A stretch of 64,000 bases of DNA from Collybia mongolica (taxonomy: Eukaryota; Basidiomycota; Agaricomycetes; Agaricales; Clitocybaceae), in assembly GCA_013420905.1 (NCBI GenBank), contig JAAXNY010000009.1, positions 496,001-560,000 of the forward strand, given 5' to 3'. Of this stretch, positions 12,661 through 23,377 are shown piece by piece. A program made the position numbers and the translations under genes. Each line of letters starts with the position of its first letter. Position 1 is the first letter of the stretch. The notes under the pieces were generated by a model that searched no databases, had not been told where the DNA came from, and worked only from the letters and a program-made list of their open reading frames with translations.

Positions 12661-13403
12661 CTTATGTACCCATCAAGCATTGACTTATAAGTATTGAGAA
12701 GTATTGAAACAATGTTTCTCTGTCGTTCTTGTAATTCGTACCTAAAATCCGGGAGGCGGAGTATCGCCAGCGCAGTCCCGTTAGAGGGCAGCTGGCGTGC
12801 TACAGAAAAGTTCACCGACATTGTGTATATAATGAAACTTGATAGTTGAGGTGAACTAGCTCAATTCTATCGCCTCTTTTGTTTCCGCTCTATCTTTCCT
12901 TTCTTTTTGGATATTGTGAATATGCAACTGCATGCCCTGATTTGGCTCCTGGCTTCGCAGAGAATCCAGGCAACTCGACGAATAAGTGCCCACCCAACTT
13001 CCTACTTGCTGGGTCTGAAACCAGAAGACCACTGTTCCGCACGCATACATGTGTTGGGCTTGTGAGGGTGTTCCCCGATAAGTGTTAAAGGTGACTAGGT
13101 AATGGCCAAATGCTGAACCTTGTCGAGATTTTCATCAAGTGACAAAATGTTCACGAAAATCGACCTTGCTTGATTTGGAAAGGGAAAATGCAGGACGATA
13201 AGCGAGCGTAAGCTAAATCTAAATGTTCGCTAATTTGATAGTACAAACTCATCCGGTAGAAAGAGGTTAATAAAGCATATATGAATACAAATAAGGTGGA
13301 CGGAAAAATAAAATCATGGATACAAGTACAGGCCCTACCAGATTATGAAAATAAGGGGGGGGGGGGGGGGGCGTTTACTGCTATGTGGAATGGCAATTGG
13401 AAA
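12661..13403. other. Intergenic, 743 bp, with a G17 tract
   Basis: Lies upstream of the tRNA and downstream of H1-1. No gene seen. It carries a homopolymer of 17 G at 13355-13371, just beyond the H1 stop codon, which may be a sequencing or assembly weak point or a G-quadruplex-capable tract on the plus strand. Confidence 0.5.
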
Positions 13404-14515
13404 TCAAGCCTTCAGGTTCAAGCGTGAGTACGCATCACCAGAATCGGGGTCGGGTTGGCTAATACCTTCTTCGATGTGGGCTTCTTCGCGACAGGAGCTT
13501 TCGCTTTGGAGGCAGGCTTTGCTTTTGAAGCCGGTTTCGCCTTGGATGAAATGGCAGCGGCGCGCGCCGTCTTTGTTCCAGCTTTCTTGTTGTCACCAGT
13601 AACAGTCTATGTCCTGCAGTGAATTAATCCAGTTGGCTGCAAGTAAGGTAGAATTACCTTTTTCACGGTGCCTTTCTTGGTGGAGGTTTTTCTCGGAGAC
13701 GTCTTCTTGGAGGTAGCGACTTTCTTCGTACCCGCCGGTTTCTTAGTAGGTACCTTTCTACCGGTGGGTGCATGCTTCTTGGGTGTACTGGCAGGCTTGG
13801 TCGGGGTACGGCTATTTTTGGTCACCACCGGTTTCACTTTGGAATTTGGACGAGCGGCCGGTTTGGCGGGGGCAACTTTGGCTTTGGTGGAGACGACTTT
13901 GGAAGCCGCAGACTTCTTGGATACAGGCTTGGCGTTCTGCAGCCCGGGGGATATTATTTATCTAAAAAGATCGTATATTTATGATACGGACCTCTTTGGC
14001 AGCGTCCGTGCGGGCCTTAGGAGCTAGTTTAACTTTCCCAGAAGGGCCTGGGGTCAGTGAGCATGAATGATAATTATGGTAGACATGAGGCCGCCTGACC
14101 CTTGGGAAGGAGAAAGGTCCCTTTCTCGCTGCCGGATGTGATAGCACGATTGAGCTGGCTCGCAGAAGCAGCATTGAGCTCAATCCGATACTTGGATTCA
14201 ACAAACTGACGTATTCTTGTGAGGAGGTGCAAACATAGGGAGGGTGAAATGGGAGCACGGACCTTTTTGATGGTAGGACGTGAAACACCTCCTCGGGCAT
14301 CCTCAGGATGTGCGACAATACATTCCTAGCGGTGATGAAGCTTATCAGGACCCAAATGGTAATCTAATGCCACAGAATCTCTGGAGTTGCGAGGATCTGT
14401 AGCTGACCTTGATCATATCGACCCAAGTCGGGTGATGAGCAACATGAGACTTGCTCGTAGATGCATCGGCTTTAGATGGGGCCTTGGTAGTAACTTTACG
14501 AGCGGAGGTGGGCAT
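13404..14515 (-). CDS. Linker histone H1, copy 1
   Basis: Exons on the complement: 14408-14515, 14263-14325, 14100-14205, 13992-14047, 13658-13936, 13466-13606 and 13404-13409, for 252 aa. The globular H15 domain spans about residues 24-90: HPTWVDMIK, ECIVAHPEDARGGVSRPTIKK, a YRIELNAASASQLNRAI helix and FLLPKGPSGKVKLAPKA. The remaining 160 residues are Lys/Ala/Pro/Thr-rich, as in every H1 tail. H1 binds linker DNA at the nucleosome. The last coding exon is uncertain: splicing 13410-13465 out gives a short KKA ending like copy 2, while reading through gives 14 more residues ending at 13418. One intron (14048-14099) is absent from copy 2. Confidence 0.92.
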
Positions 14516-15163
14516 GGTAGGAGCGTCGAGGTAGCAAACAATTCAACAGAGATGTATGTTTAGAAAGCAAGGCAGAGAGAGTCAAGAAGGGGTGGAAAGC
14601 ATGTCGTTTGTTGGCTCCGAACCCCCAAATGCCGCTCCTTAAAGTCACGTGGAATATTATAGCGCACGGACGCGAATTTGAGGACAAAAAAAGAAAAGCT
14701 CGTCCAAGGCCCCAGAGGCACAGAGATCGCGCTGGCAAGGGTCACAACAGTGTAGTAGCCTGGTTCAAAGGTAGAGACTTGGAGCTTTGAGCCAATAAGC
14801 CAGTGAACAGCGTGGTGAGTGTAGTATTTTTTTGGGCGCTTGATAGGGTTGAACAAGAAGTTGTTATGTCAGGCTGCCTCCATTGGCGTTCCAATTGAGT
14901 TGTTTGAGCATAAGAGGTTGCTGTAGAATCTGGTGTGGAAAGGGAGCCATGCCTACCAAAAAAGCAGGAGATGTTATCAATTAACGAACTTAACCTGACG
15001 GTTGAGATTGAGGAGAAAAATAGCCGGTGGGAAAATACGCCCGCCGTGTTCGGCATTTCCGTCAGGTCCACCATTGCGAATTTGTCCTTCGCCATTTCGC
15101 ACCTTTCAAGGTTTAAATCAGAGGGAGCTCCTCAGTTATTGTCAGTTCGACTGTACTGTTTAT
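14516..15163. other. Divergent intergenic region between H1 copy 1 and the pseudo-ligase
   Basis: 648 bp shared by two divergent genes. It contains a CACGTG E-box core (14646-14651) and an ACGCGA motif (14670-14675), about 130-160 bp upstream of the H1 start. No gene seen. Confidence 0.5.
14646..14675 (-). promoter_or_regulatory. E-box plus MCB-like motif upstream of H1 copy 1
   Basis: CACGTG at 14646-14651 and ACGCGA at 14670-14675 lie 131-160 bp before the H1 start codon. In yeasts ACGCGN is the core bound by MBF for G1/S expression. Activity here is inferred from motif and position; the same pair of motifs precedes H1 copy 2. Confidence 0.4.
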
Positions 15164-17210
15164 ATGGCTTCAGTAGCCTCCGAATACCTGGTCACGGATG
15201 ACTTGACCATCCTCCTTGGGCTCGTTGCTGCAACTGTCTTCCTGCTCAACAATCTCTATAAGCCCCAACCGCTGGTCCACCCTATTCTTCTCGGGAGGCA
15301 GAGTGATGTAGCGAGGGTAAGAAACCCGGGGGAGAGTGGAGTTTATAGAAATTATGGAACGGGCCTCATGGGTAGGGTACGTCACCACTGCATATCTTGC
15401 TTAACAGACCTGGATCTCATTGGTGCTCTGAATATAGTTCCCAGTGAGGCCAACCAAAGAAGTCTATATCTTGGCTGATTTTATCAAGTCCGATTCAGAA
15501 GGCCCGCGCACTCTTTGGTCCACTAAGGTTCGTCTTTATGTAGCTTCATCTTGTTCGTGGGGCGTCTTGTTTAATTGGTATTCATGTACTCCTCAGGTCA
15601 CTAATCACACATTACAAGACCGTATTGCCGCGTTAGGAACTGGCTTCCTCCGACTTGCAGGTTTGCGGCCCAGGGAATCACACGTCTTGATTGCGCTCAA
15701 TGACTGTATTGGTACGGACTTAAGCAATCCAAGTATTAGTAGTTCCTAACGCAAACCCCAGAGTTCATTATTAGCGACTTTGCTTTAGCCTCTCATTCTA
15801 TCACGTCACATACACTTTCATCAGCCAAATTGCTCTCGCCCGTCCTCGAATCGCACCCTCCTTCTGCCATCATCACACACGCGGAGCTTCTCCCCCAAAT
15901 TCTTGAGCTCATCTATGATGCAGGTGACAGGAGTGGTAATCACACGATCATCATTGTTGGTGAACCTTCAGTGCAAGCCATGGCAAGTGTGGCGAGCAAC
16001 ATCAATATTCTGAAGTTCTCTGAAGTTGAGAGAGAAGGCGTTCGTGTTGAGAAGATTATGGGCCCGTTGCCAAGTAGGTTTTTTCGTTCTCATCCCTCTC
16101 ACGTGCTAATAGAATATCACAGATCCTGAGGATATCTATACTGTCTCCTTTTTTGAATCCGAATCAGGGCATCTCCAAGGTGCTCAACTAACGCACCAAA
16201 ACATGACAGCTGGAACAGCAGCTATTCGTGCACTTCTTCCTCCTTCTCACGCACTTTCCTCTCTTGATACCATCATCTCGGCACACAGCCTCGGCACCGC
16301 CTTTGGGAGAGCTGTTGCTTATAGTGCCATCTTTGAGGGAACCAGCTTCGGCACGCTGGAGAGCTCGAAGCTTTTCCATGGGGAACAACGTCAGTCTTTG
16401 AGCAATTTTATCAAACTCGGTGCTGATGCTATTCATAGATTTATCAAGACATGACGTAACAGATATTCTGTCATCCAAAAACTTCCCCATCCCGTCTCCA
16501 ACAATCTTCTTTGGCAAGCCTGGGCATTTGGAGGATCTTGTGACATCTATATCTAAACAAGCAACAAAGTCATGGTTACTTTACCCTTTCGCCCGCCGCC
16601 ACAAGCTCGCAAACCTAGCAGAAGGTTATATCACAAAGGAAAGCCTTTGGGATAGGCTGATCTTCGACGGAGCTCGTGCGAAAGTGATTGGAGATGGTGC
16701 TGGGACTCTGAGAGCTGTGATTGTCAGCGGCGGTGAGTGGAATACCTGTTTTTTTGTTTTTATGTTTTTTACAGCGGGTACTAAACTGTGTATATTCCCA
16801 TAGGTCCTGTCAGCGCGTCTCTGTTAACCCCTTCGAGGATATCTCTATCAATCCCTTTGGTCAACACTTTTACGCATCCGCTGGTTCCAGGTCCTGTTCT
16901 AGCCTCTCATCCCCTTGATCTCCAGGACTTCCCGTCTTTGGATAAGAATGCACCTTCATCTGCTGCACATGTTGGGCCACCCAGCGTGAATACGGAAGCT
17001 AAGCTGGTCGGCATCGACGACAGTGTTGTTGAGAATGGTGGTGATCCAGTGGGCATGCTGCTGATCCGTGGCCCTTCTGTTGGAAAACATCTGAACAACG
17101 ACGATTATGTCTCTATACCGTCAGAAGATGATAAAGAGGAATGGGTTGCTACTGGAGTTAGAGCCAAGGTCCAGACCAACGGGGCCTTCAAGGTACTGGC
17201 AACTCAATAG
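15164..17210 (+). CDS. Acyl-CoA synthetase-like (AMP-binding fold) protein, degenerate and C-terminally short
   Basis: Seven exons (15164-15376, 15438-15527, 15597-15711, 15762-16073, 16123-16389, 16439-16732, 16804-17210) give 565 aa. Residues about 11-28 form one membrane segment. The body follows the layout of long-chain acyl-CoA synthetases: a GRQSDVARVRNPGES block, an LQDRIAALGTGFLRL segment where enzymes have their early helix, and an ALNDCIEFIISDFA segment. At the AMP/ATP loop, where enzymes have the Ser/Thr/Gly-rich TSGTTG motif, it reads FFESESGHLQGAQLTHQN. Near the end, EWVATGVRAKVQTNGAFKV aligns with the TGD motif region but the aspartate is Val, and the protein stops there, without the C-terminal subdomain and its catalytic lysine. 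It is probably not an active ligase. It sits between two H1 genes. Confidence 0.78.
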
Positions 17211-17579
17211 GCTGTATTCTCCTATGTAATTAGAGGAACCTGGACTCAAGTTATCATTTCTAAAATGAGTGAAGAGGGACATCCGAATCTGGGGGGTCAA
17301 TATAAAAAGAATTGGTAGCTTGTTTGGGTCCTTATGTAGCGCCACGCGTAGCACGTGAACAGACGCGTCGTTGTCCATCTTCGTGCCTTCGATCAACAAA
17401 GCGAAATCCAGCACCGCCACCATTTTTTCGATCGTCACATGATCTCCACAACAAGAACGCGACTTGGAAAAGTTTAAAAAGGACAGCCTAGCTCCGGACT
17501 CAGACTTTTCAACCTTTGCCCTCAACCAACATACTCGCCTTGGGTTCCCTAATTCCTGTTCCTCTTAACCCTAACAGCG
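17211..17579. other. Intergenic, 369 bp, promoter of H1 copy 2
   Basis: Follows the pseudo-ligase stop and leads into H1 copy 2. It holds the MCB/E-box/MCB cluster listed separately. No gene seen. Confidence 0.5.
17344..17368 (+). promoter_or_regulatory. Two MCB boxes flanking an E-box upstream of H1 copy 2
   Basis: ACGCGT at 17344-17349, CACGTG at 17352-17357 and ACGCGT at 17363-17368 lie within 25 bp, about 210-235 bp before the H1 start. ACGCGT is the MluI cell-cycle box of fungal MBF. S-phase control of this histone gene is inferred from known biology, not shown. Confidence 0.55.
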
Positions 17580-18762
17580 ATGTCTTCGAATACGTCTGCG
17601 TCTCCTGAACCTGCTCCCGTGTCTGCTAAGTCAACAGGGTCTGGTACCAAGCCAAAGTCGACCAGGAAGGCTGCTGCTAAGAAGCCTGCTTCCAAAGCGA
17701 AAGTTGCGCCCAGGACTAAAACTACCACTACCAAGGCAGCCAAGTCGAGTGCCGTACACCCCTCGTGGAAAGAGATCATCACTGTATGCCTTCCTCGTTG
17801 TTCACCTGACTTTCCACGCTCATGGCCGTGCCACGTTTTAGGAATGCATTGTTGACAACAAGGAAGACGCGCGCACAGGCGTTTCGCGTTCCACCATCAA
17901 GAAGGCGAGTCATTCTGTCCCATACATCCATCCTTGCTGTCTCCTGACCTAGACGTGGCCTTTCAGTATGCTGAGGAGAAATATAAGCTTGAGTCGACAA
18001 ACGCCAATATATATCAATTAAATCGTGCCATCACCACTGGTGCCGAGAGCGGCATCTTCATGCTCCCCAAGGGCCCTTCTGGGAAAGTCAAGCTCGCCCC
18101 TAAGGCCAAAGCTGGCGCAGCAAAAGAGGTATACAACACTTCCTCAGCGTATTTTCGACTACTTACCTTTGTCCCAGAACTCAAAGCCACCCTCCAAGAC
18201 GGCCGCGAAGCCCAAGTCTGCTACCACCACCGCCACAAAGAAGCCTGCTGCTAAACCTGCCGCAGCGAAGCCCGCTACTAAAACTATCACTAAAGCCTCT
18301 GCTAAACCGACTACCACCACAATGAAGAAAGCCGCCGCCCCCAAGAAGGTCCTCGCTGGCAAACCAAAAGCAGCGGCCACTACCAAGAAGGCTGCCACGA
18401 CGTCCAAGCGGGCTTCCCTGAAAAAAGTACGGCTTTAAGATACAGGATTAGTTTATCTTGCTGACTGATTGTGAAGGCTGTGACTGGTACTACTGCTACA
18501 TCCAAGGCGAAGGCGGCCGCTACCAAGAAAGCATCTACGAAGAAGGTGCCTGGCGCGAAAGCTGCGACGAAGGCCACGATGACAAAAGTCAGCGTTGCCT
18601 GTATATCTTTTTGGCTAGGAACTTACCATTTTCCACAGGTGGCACCTAAGCCTCGATCGAAGACAACGACGAAACCTGGGTCACGAGCGAAGAAGGTGGG
18701 CCCTATTCTTTCTTTGATCAGCTATTCAATCATTAATATGTCGAATCCAGGCTGCTGCTTGA
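17580..18762 (+). CDS. Linker histone H1, copy 2
   Basis: Exons 17580-17783, 17842-17904, 17967-18128, 18178-18426, 18477-18587, 18639-18695 and 18751-18762 give 285 aa. A Ser/Pro/Lys-rich N-tail precedes the H15 globular domain (about residues 58-125): HPSWKEIIT, ECIVDNKEDARTGVSRSTIKK, a YAEEKYKLES helix and FMLPKGPSGKVKLAPKAKA. The tail is a long Lys/Ala/Thr-rich stretch ending KKAAA. The intron 17905-17966 has a GC donor (AAG/GCGAGT) instead of GT. The last coding exon is only 12 nt. Exon 2 (63 nt) is the same length as exon 2 of copy 1, and the 162-nt exon 3 equals copy 1 exons 3+4 (106+56), so the two genes are clearly paralogues. Confidence 0.93.
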
Positions 18763-20184
18763 TCTGTTTGTATTTTTTGTTTTTGGTCATTCACTCTTAT
18801 CATTATCCTGCTTGTACTATTAGTGTCCTATTATTATTCGCCGTATCCATTCCGAAGTTGAACAGATTGAAACGTGCGCTTACCATGGTTCTTCAAATAA
18901 TTGACGAACGCAGTACTCGTAAGGCCTCACTGACTCGGCGTGTTTTATAATCTGAGATGAGTACCAAGGCCAACGAGCATCCGTCGATCACATGTGTGAC
19001 GCGACACGATCGCGTCATTAATTTATTTTAGCCGCGAATTCGATCGTTGACCCTGTATGGGGCAACGTTTAGTTCGAAAAGGACGAAACTGGGATGCGAC
19101 GCTTTTGGAATTTCGAAAGAACTCCTCGTGTCTGGCAGTGTGAGCGGCGATTGTAGATTATCCTTACGTGGCAGATAATGGATGAACGTTTGTATTCATG
19201 ATCAGGTATGGTATATAGTCAGATATCAGAGCGCACACCCCAGAGCATATTCGCTCCATATACTGCACGGACAAAAACGGTTGATCGCAAGATTGAGGCT
19301 TATAGAGGCGAGACAATAGCCACGTGTGCAGACGGCATCGACGCTGGTAATTGAGTATAGCATAAGCGCCCGCCTTCGCCGACATCACTACAGGTTCGAG
19401 ATGGAATATGACTTTTGATATGCTTGGGAAACGTCAAGCGAATTGTAGTTCGTGGTCATGTGGGGGAGGTGGGGAGTTCCGCATACCATGATGCTTCGAT
19501 TGACGCACTGCGGGCGTCATTCGCTGGAGTCTAGGCTGGCGGACGGGGAGAAGAGGCCGGTGAGGAGAGAGGTAGCATATTTTGGTAATAATAGGCCTTG
19601 TGAGGGGAGGCAGTACGGTCGTCAGGCAGGGACAATGGGGAGGACATGTGACAACGGGGATGAGAATGGAGCTCCAGGAAATGATGATCTGCAATAATTA
19701 CAGAAAACCAAGTTCTAGACAAAAATAGAGTTGTGTTCGGGTAAAAAGCGCGAGAAGCATGCGTGGGATTTGATGGGAAGAGTTGGTTGGTGCCTTGGTG
19801 ATGGAGGATGGAATGGCAGTTGGGCAGCTGGGTAAGAATTATGGACGAGGCAAAGCGCGGCATGGGGGACGCCCGGCAGCGAGATCTGACGGGAATCTGC
19901 GAGAAATTCAGGACCCCTGGGAGTAGCCTTTTATGGAGAAGATTGGGACGAAAAGATAATCAGAGAAAGGGTGTCAGGGGACATGGAGACCCTGTTGTGC
20001 TGCGTAATTTGGTCGGTTCGGAAAGTTCAGAAAAAGGAAGTGTTGTGAATGGTCGCAGCTTCGCCTTCCCCCTGATTTTTCTCTTTCACCAACCGCCATC
20101 CCGCTACTCATCTGCCCTTTCTCCCCCTCCTCTCGCTGGCCGACTTCCTTCTCTTCCCTGCCAGCCTTTAATGCCCAAGACGTA
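18763..20184. other. Intergenic, 1.4 kb, with a GACGCGA/TCGCGTC inverted repeat
   Basis: Contains the 3' region of H1 copy 2 and the promoter of the GDS1-type gene. The only structure I can point to is a 7-bp inverted repeat with a 5-nt spacer at 18998-19016, holding ACGCGA on both strands. Open frames here are short and show no recognisable protein. Confidence 0.5.
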
Positions 20185-23100
20185 ATGGACGACCCCCAAT
20201 CCACTACTAGCACCCCGATCACGACCAACGACTCACGGACGCCCCACACTAAGCACTCTTATGCTACAAGAATACGTCAAAACATCTTAATAAAGCCCTC
20301 TGCGCGTCTTCGTCAGTCCCCAGACCCCCCAGCACAACCCCGTAAGATCAAGCCCACCCCGTCCACAAAACCTCTACCCGTACAGGCGAGCCACTCGTCC
20401 AATAATTTCCCTCAATTTCCTCCCCCACATGTCGTACTACACCCCGACGACGCCAACAGTAAGGTCTTCCTCGCTATTGGTCGTTCCTTCCTTTCAGTCG
20501 TACGTTTACTACCCTCGATCACGATTACCCCTTTGTTCTAACTATACGCCACCACACAGGATAATCGTGCAATGACCATCAAAGACCTTGCTGAAATGAC
20601 TGTGAAGTTTGGTCTCGTTTGCCAGAAGTGAGTCATGTCAGTTCCCCGGCTTTGGCTTGCTGACCGAGTTTTGTTTGTCTTTCAAGTGTATCTGCCGCCA
20701 GTCAAGCGATCACTACTTATATCAGAACTCATATGAGCCGGTGTGATATTCAGCAAGACTGCCCGTTACTGCTCCGCCACACCCTCTCCGGAACAGCATC
20801 AGACGATGATCTCCTACCAGCACTACATTCACGTTCAGGTGGAGCGCATTGTGCCGCCAGCCCAGACAATCGCATCACTAATTTCCGACGCGGTACAATG
20901 GTATGGTACCTCAGCAGAGCTACGGGAGCGCCGTGTCCCTTCACGAGGGCCGGAATTCGTCTGTGTGATTACGGGGAGGACGGAAAAGACGGCGGTGCAG
21001 CCGCGGCGAGGGAGAGGAAAAGGCAACGGGATCATGAGAGGCGAGGTGCACAGTGTGGGGAGAAACGCAAAAGACCTTTACGAGGTTGCGTCGCGAAAGG
21101 CATGGAGTCGGATTCGAATGAGGATGAGCCCCCTCCAAAAGTCAAGCTAACTCTTCGCCTCAAGCCCTTGTTTCGCAAATCCCCCTCATCTGATTTAACT
21201 TCTAGCTCTGGCTCAGAGCCCAGGCGAATCATCGACCTTTCAAAGGAGATTGATTCAGATTCGGATGATTCCGAGGATGATTCAATGTCTGTGGATTCGT
21301 CAGAAGAGGAAGAGGAAGAAGTTCCGCCTCCCCCGCCCATCGTCGAGAAAAAGGAAGAACCATGGTCGTTGCCACCTTATCCCAGGCGTTCCATATCTAT
21401 CCCATGTTACACCCCTTCAACCGAAGACTATTACCCTCACTTTCCATCTCCCATCCCTGAACAACCCAAGGACCCCTTTCGACGCTCGCCTTCAGTGCCC
21501 TACAGCGTTGGATCGCCACCTCCTGACTCTGAAGATGAGGATGACGACTTCCACATCACCATGACGGGCGCACGTCGACACTCCGCAGACCCTTCTCGCA
21601 CTCCCGCCAATGAAGCGGATTTTGATTGGGATGCGGACCTTGACAGTGAGGGTGATGGAGAAACAGTATGGGAGAGCCCCGGGCCACGGTCGCCCTCGGC
21701 TCCTATTATGCCTAATATGGCAGATGTTTCTGTGAAGGTGGAGCCTACAGACGTTCAGGCGATGCTAGAGGCATGGGAAGACTTTGATACTAGTATGGCA
21801 GGTGCGAAGGTTGTTGAGGTTATTACACAGGCTGCAGCGAGTGTACTTGAAGCCGAGACCAAGAGAGTGAAGATTGAAGCTTTAGATTCGTGGACCTGGG
21901 ATTCAGGCTATCCATCGCAGAATCAAGAGTGGTACCCATCTTCGGACGAGCTCGGGCCCCCCATTAAGCAGGAAGACTTCGAATTTGACAATCTACTCTA
22001 TTCTAGTGATCTCCACCTGCCTTCGTCGCCCATATCACCCAGGCCTCAGCTTTCAAGCTTCCTGTCCGACCCGGCTTCAGCCCATTCTTCAGGCAAGGAA
22101 GCGCCAGCTTTTGACGATGAATGGCGGCGTCGTGGTGACCAGTTTGCCACTGTTCGTCCTCGAGCTCACACGGCGGCATCCTCGTTCTCGGCCTTTACAG
22201 GTTCCACATCATTGGCTTTCAGATCCCCAGAAACGCCGCCTCGAGACAATGCTGGGACCTCCCAAATAGGAAATATTACGTTACCCTCCACCCCGGCGCT
22301 TTCATTGTCTTTGGCTACACTGATCCAGTCTATGTCCATGAATTCACCAACATCTGTGGCTCCCTCCTCCCTTGTCCTTCCTTCCCCATGCGTCTCCCCT
22401 CATGAAACACGCTGCGAAAGCAACTCTTCTTCCGATGTTGTCGTAGTTCATACCTGCCAACCATGCACGCCTGCCATAAGTGCCACCCAGATAGAAGGTC
22501 TGCCTCATTGTCTATTCCCAAATTAGCACAAAACTGATGAGCCTTATCTGATTGCTTCCTTTCTACAGGTATATCGGTCTATCAAATGCTCCTCGGGTCT
22601 TTCTCACTTCTCCGCCGTATCGATACCGATTTCGTTAACCTCTCGCCCATTATTGCATACACGGGCGCTCCCTGCCCCCCTTTGGCCACGATCCCGAACG
22701 CCACTGTGATCGCCAAAGGATCTGCTGCCGTTTCCGGAACATGGGTTCCCCTCGCTGCCGCCCAGGCCTACGTTCGAGACCATCCCCTTCAAGATGGCCC
22801 GCTTGACATATTCCTCTCTGATGTCTTGTTTGAACGCTTCCCCACGGCGCTACAGGATTTTCACAAGTCAAGCTCTCCGGGGCGCATGCTTAACCACTTT
22901 GGCCCCCATTTTGGCTCGACGCTACAGGCGTCCCAGCTGACTGTGCAGACGGACGCTTCGGAGAGTAACTCTTGGGAGGCAGGGTGGCCACAGCAAGACG
23001 CAGCACAGTCAGCGGCCCCGAACGAGAGCTTCACACTCTCAGCAGCGCTCTCCTTATGTGACAAGAATGAGGAGGTGGACATGCCTCTGAGCGCCACGGA

Positions 23101-23377
23101 ACAGGAAATTTTCCATGCGCTTTGTGTTATCCCAGATTGGGATAAGGAGAATACGCCTTCGCCGAATCCGATGCTGGTGGATGAGAAGTCGACTACATTC
23201 GTTTCGGAAGAAAGCATAACTCGTCTAGACGGGACGAAGGAAAGTGTCTTAATGGACACGACGGCGACCGAACGCTCGGATCGCCCCCTGCGGAGGTCAA
23301 AACGAGTTGCGGACGCGGCTTTGGCTGCGCAAACTCGCACGCGCTCTCGCAAGGGAACATCGCGCTCCATTTCTTGA
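20185..23377 (+). CDS. GDS1-type winged-helix protein with a C-terminal KilA-N/APSES-like region
   Basis: Exons 20185-20499, 20560-20627, 20687-22497 and 22569-23377 give 1000 aa. Residues about 85-230 match the GDS1 winged-helix family: SKVFLAIGRSFLSV, MTIKDLAEMTVKFGLV, QAITTYIRTHMSRC and MVWYLSRATGAPCPF. A basic stretch (ERKRQRDHERR) follows, then about 450 residues of acidic, Ser/Pro-rich low complexity. Exon 4 (from residue about 732) begins with SVYQMLLGSFSLLRRIDTDFVNLSP and continues to SGTWVPLAAAQAYVRDHP, which resembles KilA-N/APSES DNA-binding domains (the R-IDTDFVN strand and the GTWVPL block). A nuclear regulatory role is likely. The winged-helix call is good; the second domain is by eye and needs a profile search. 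Confidence 0.8.
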
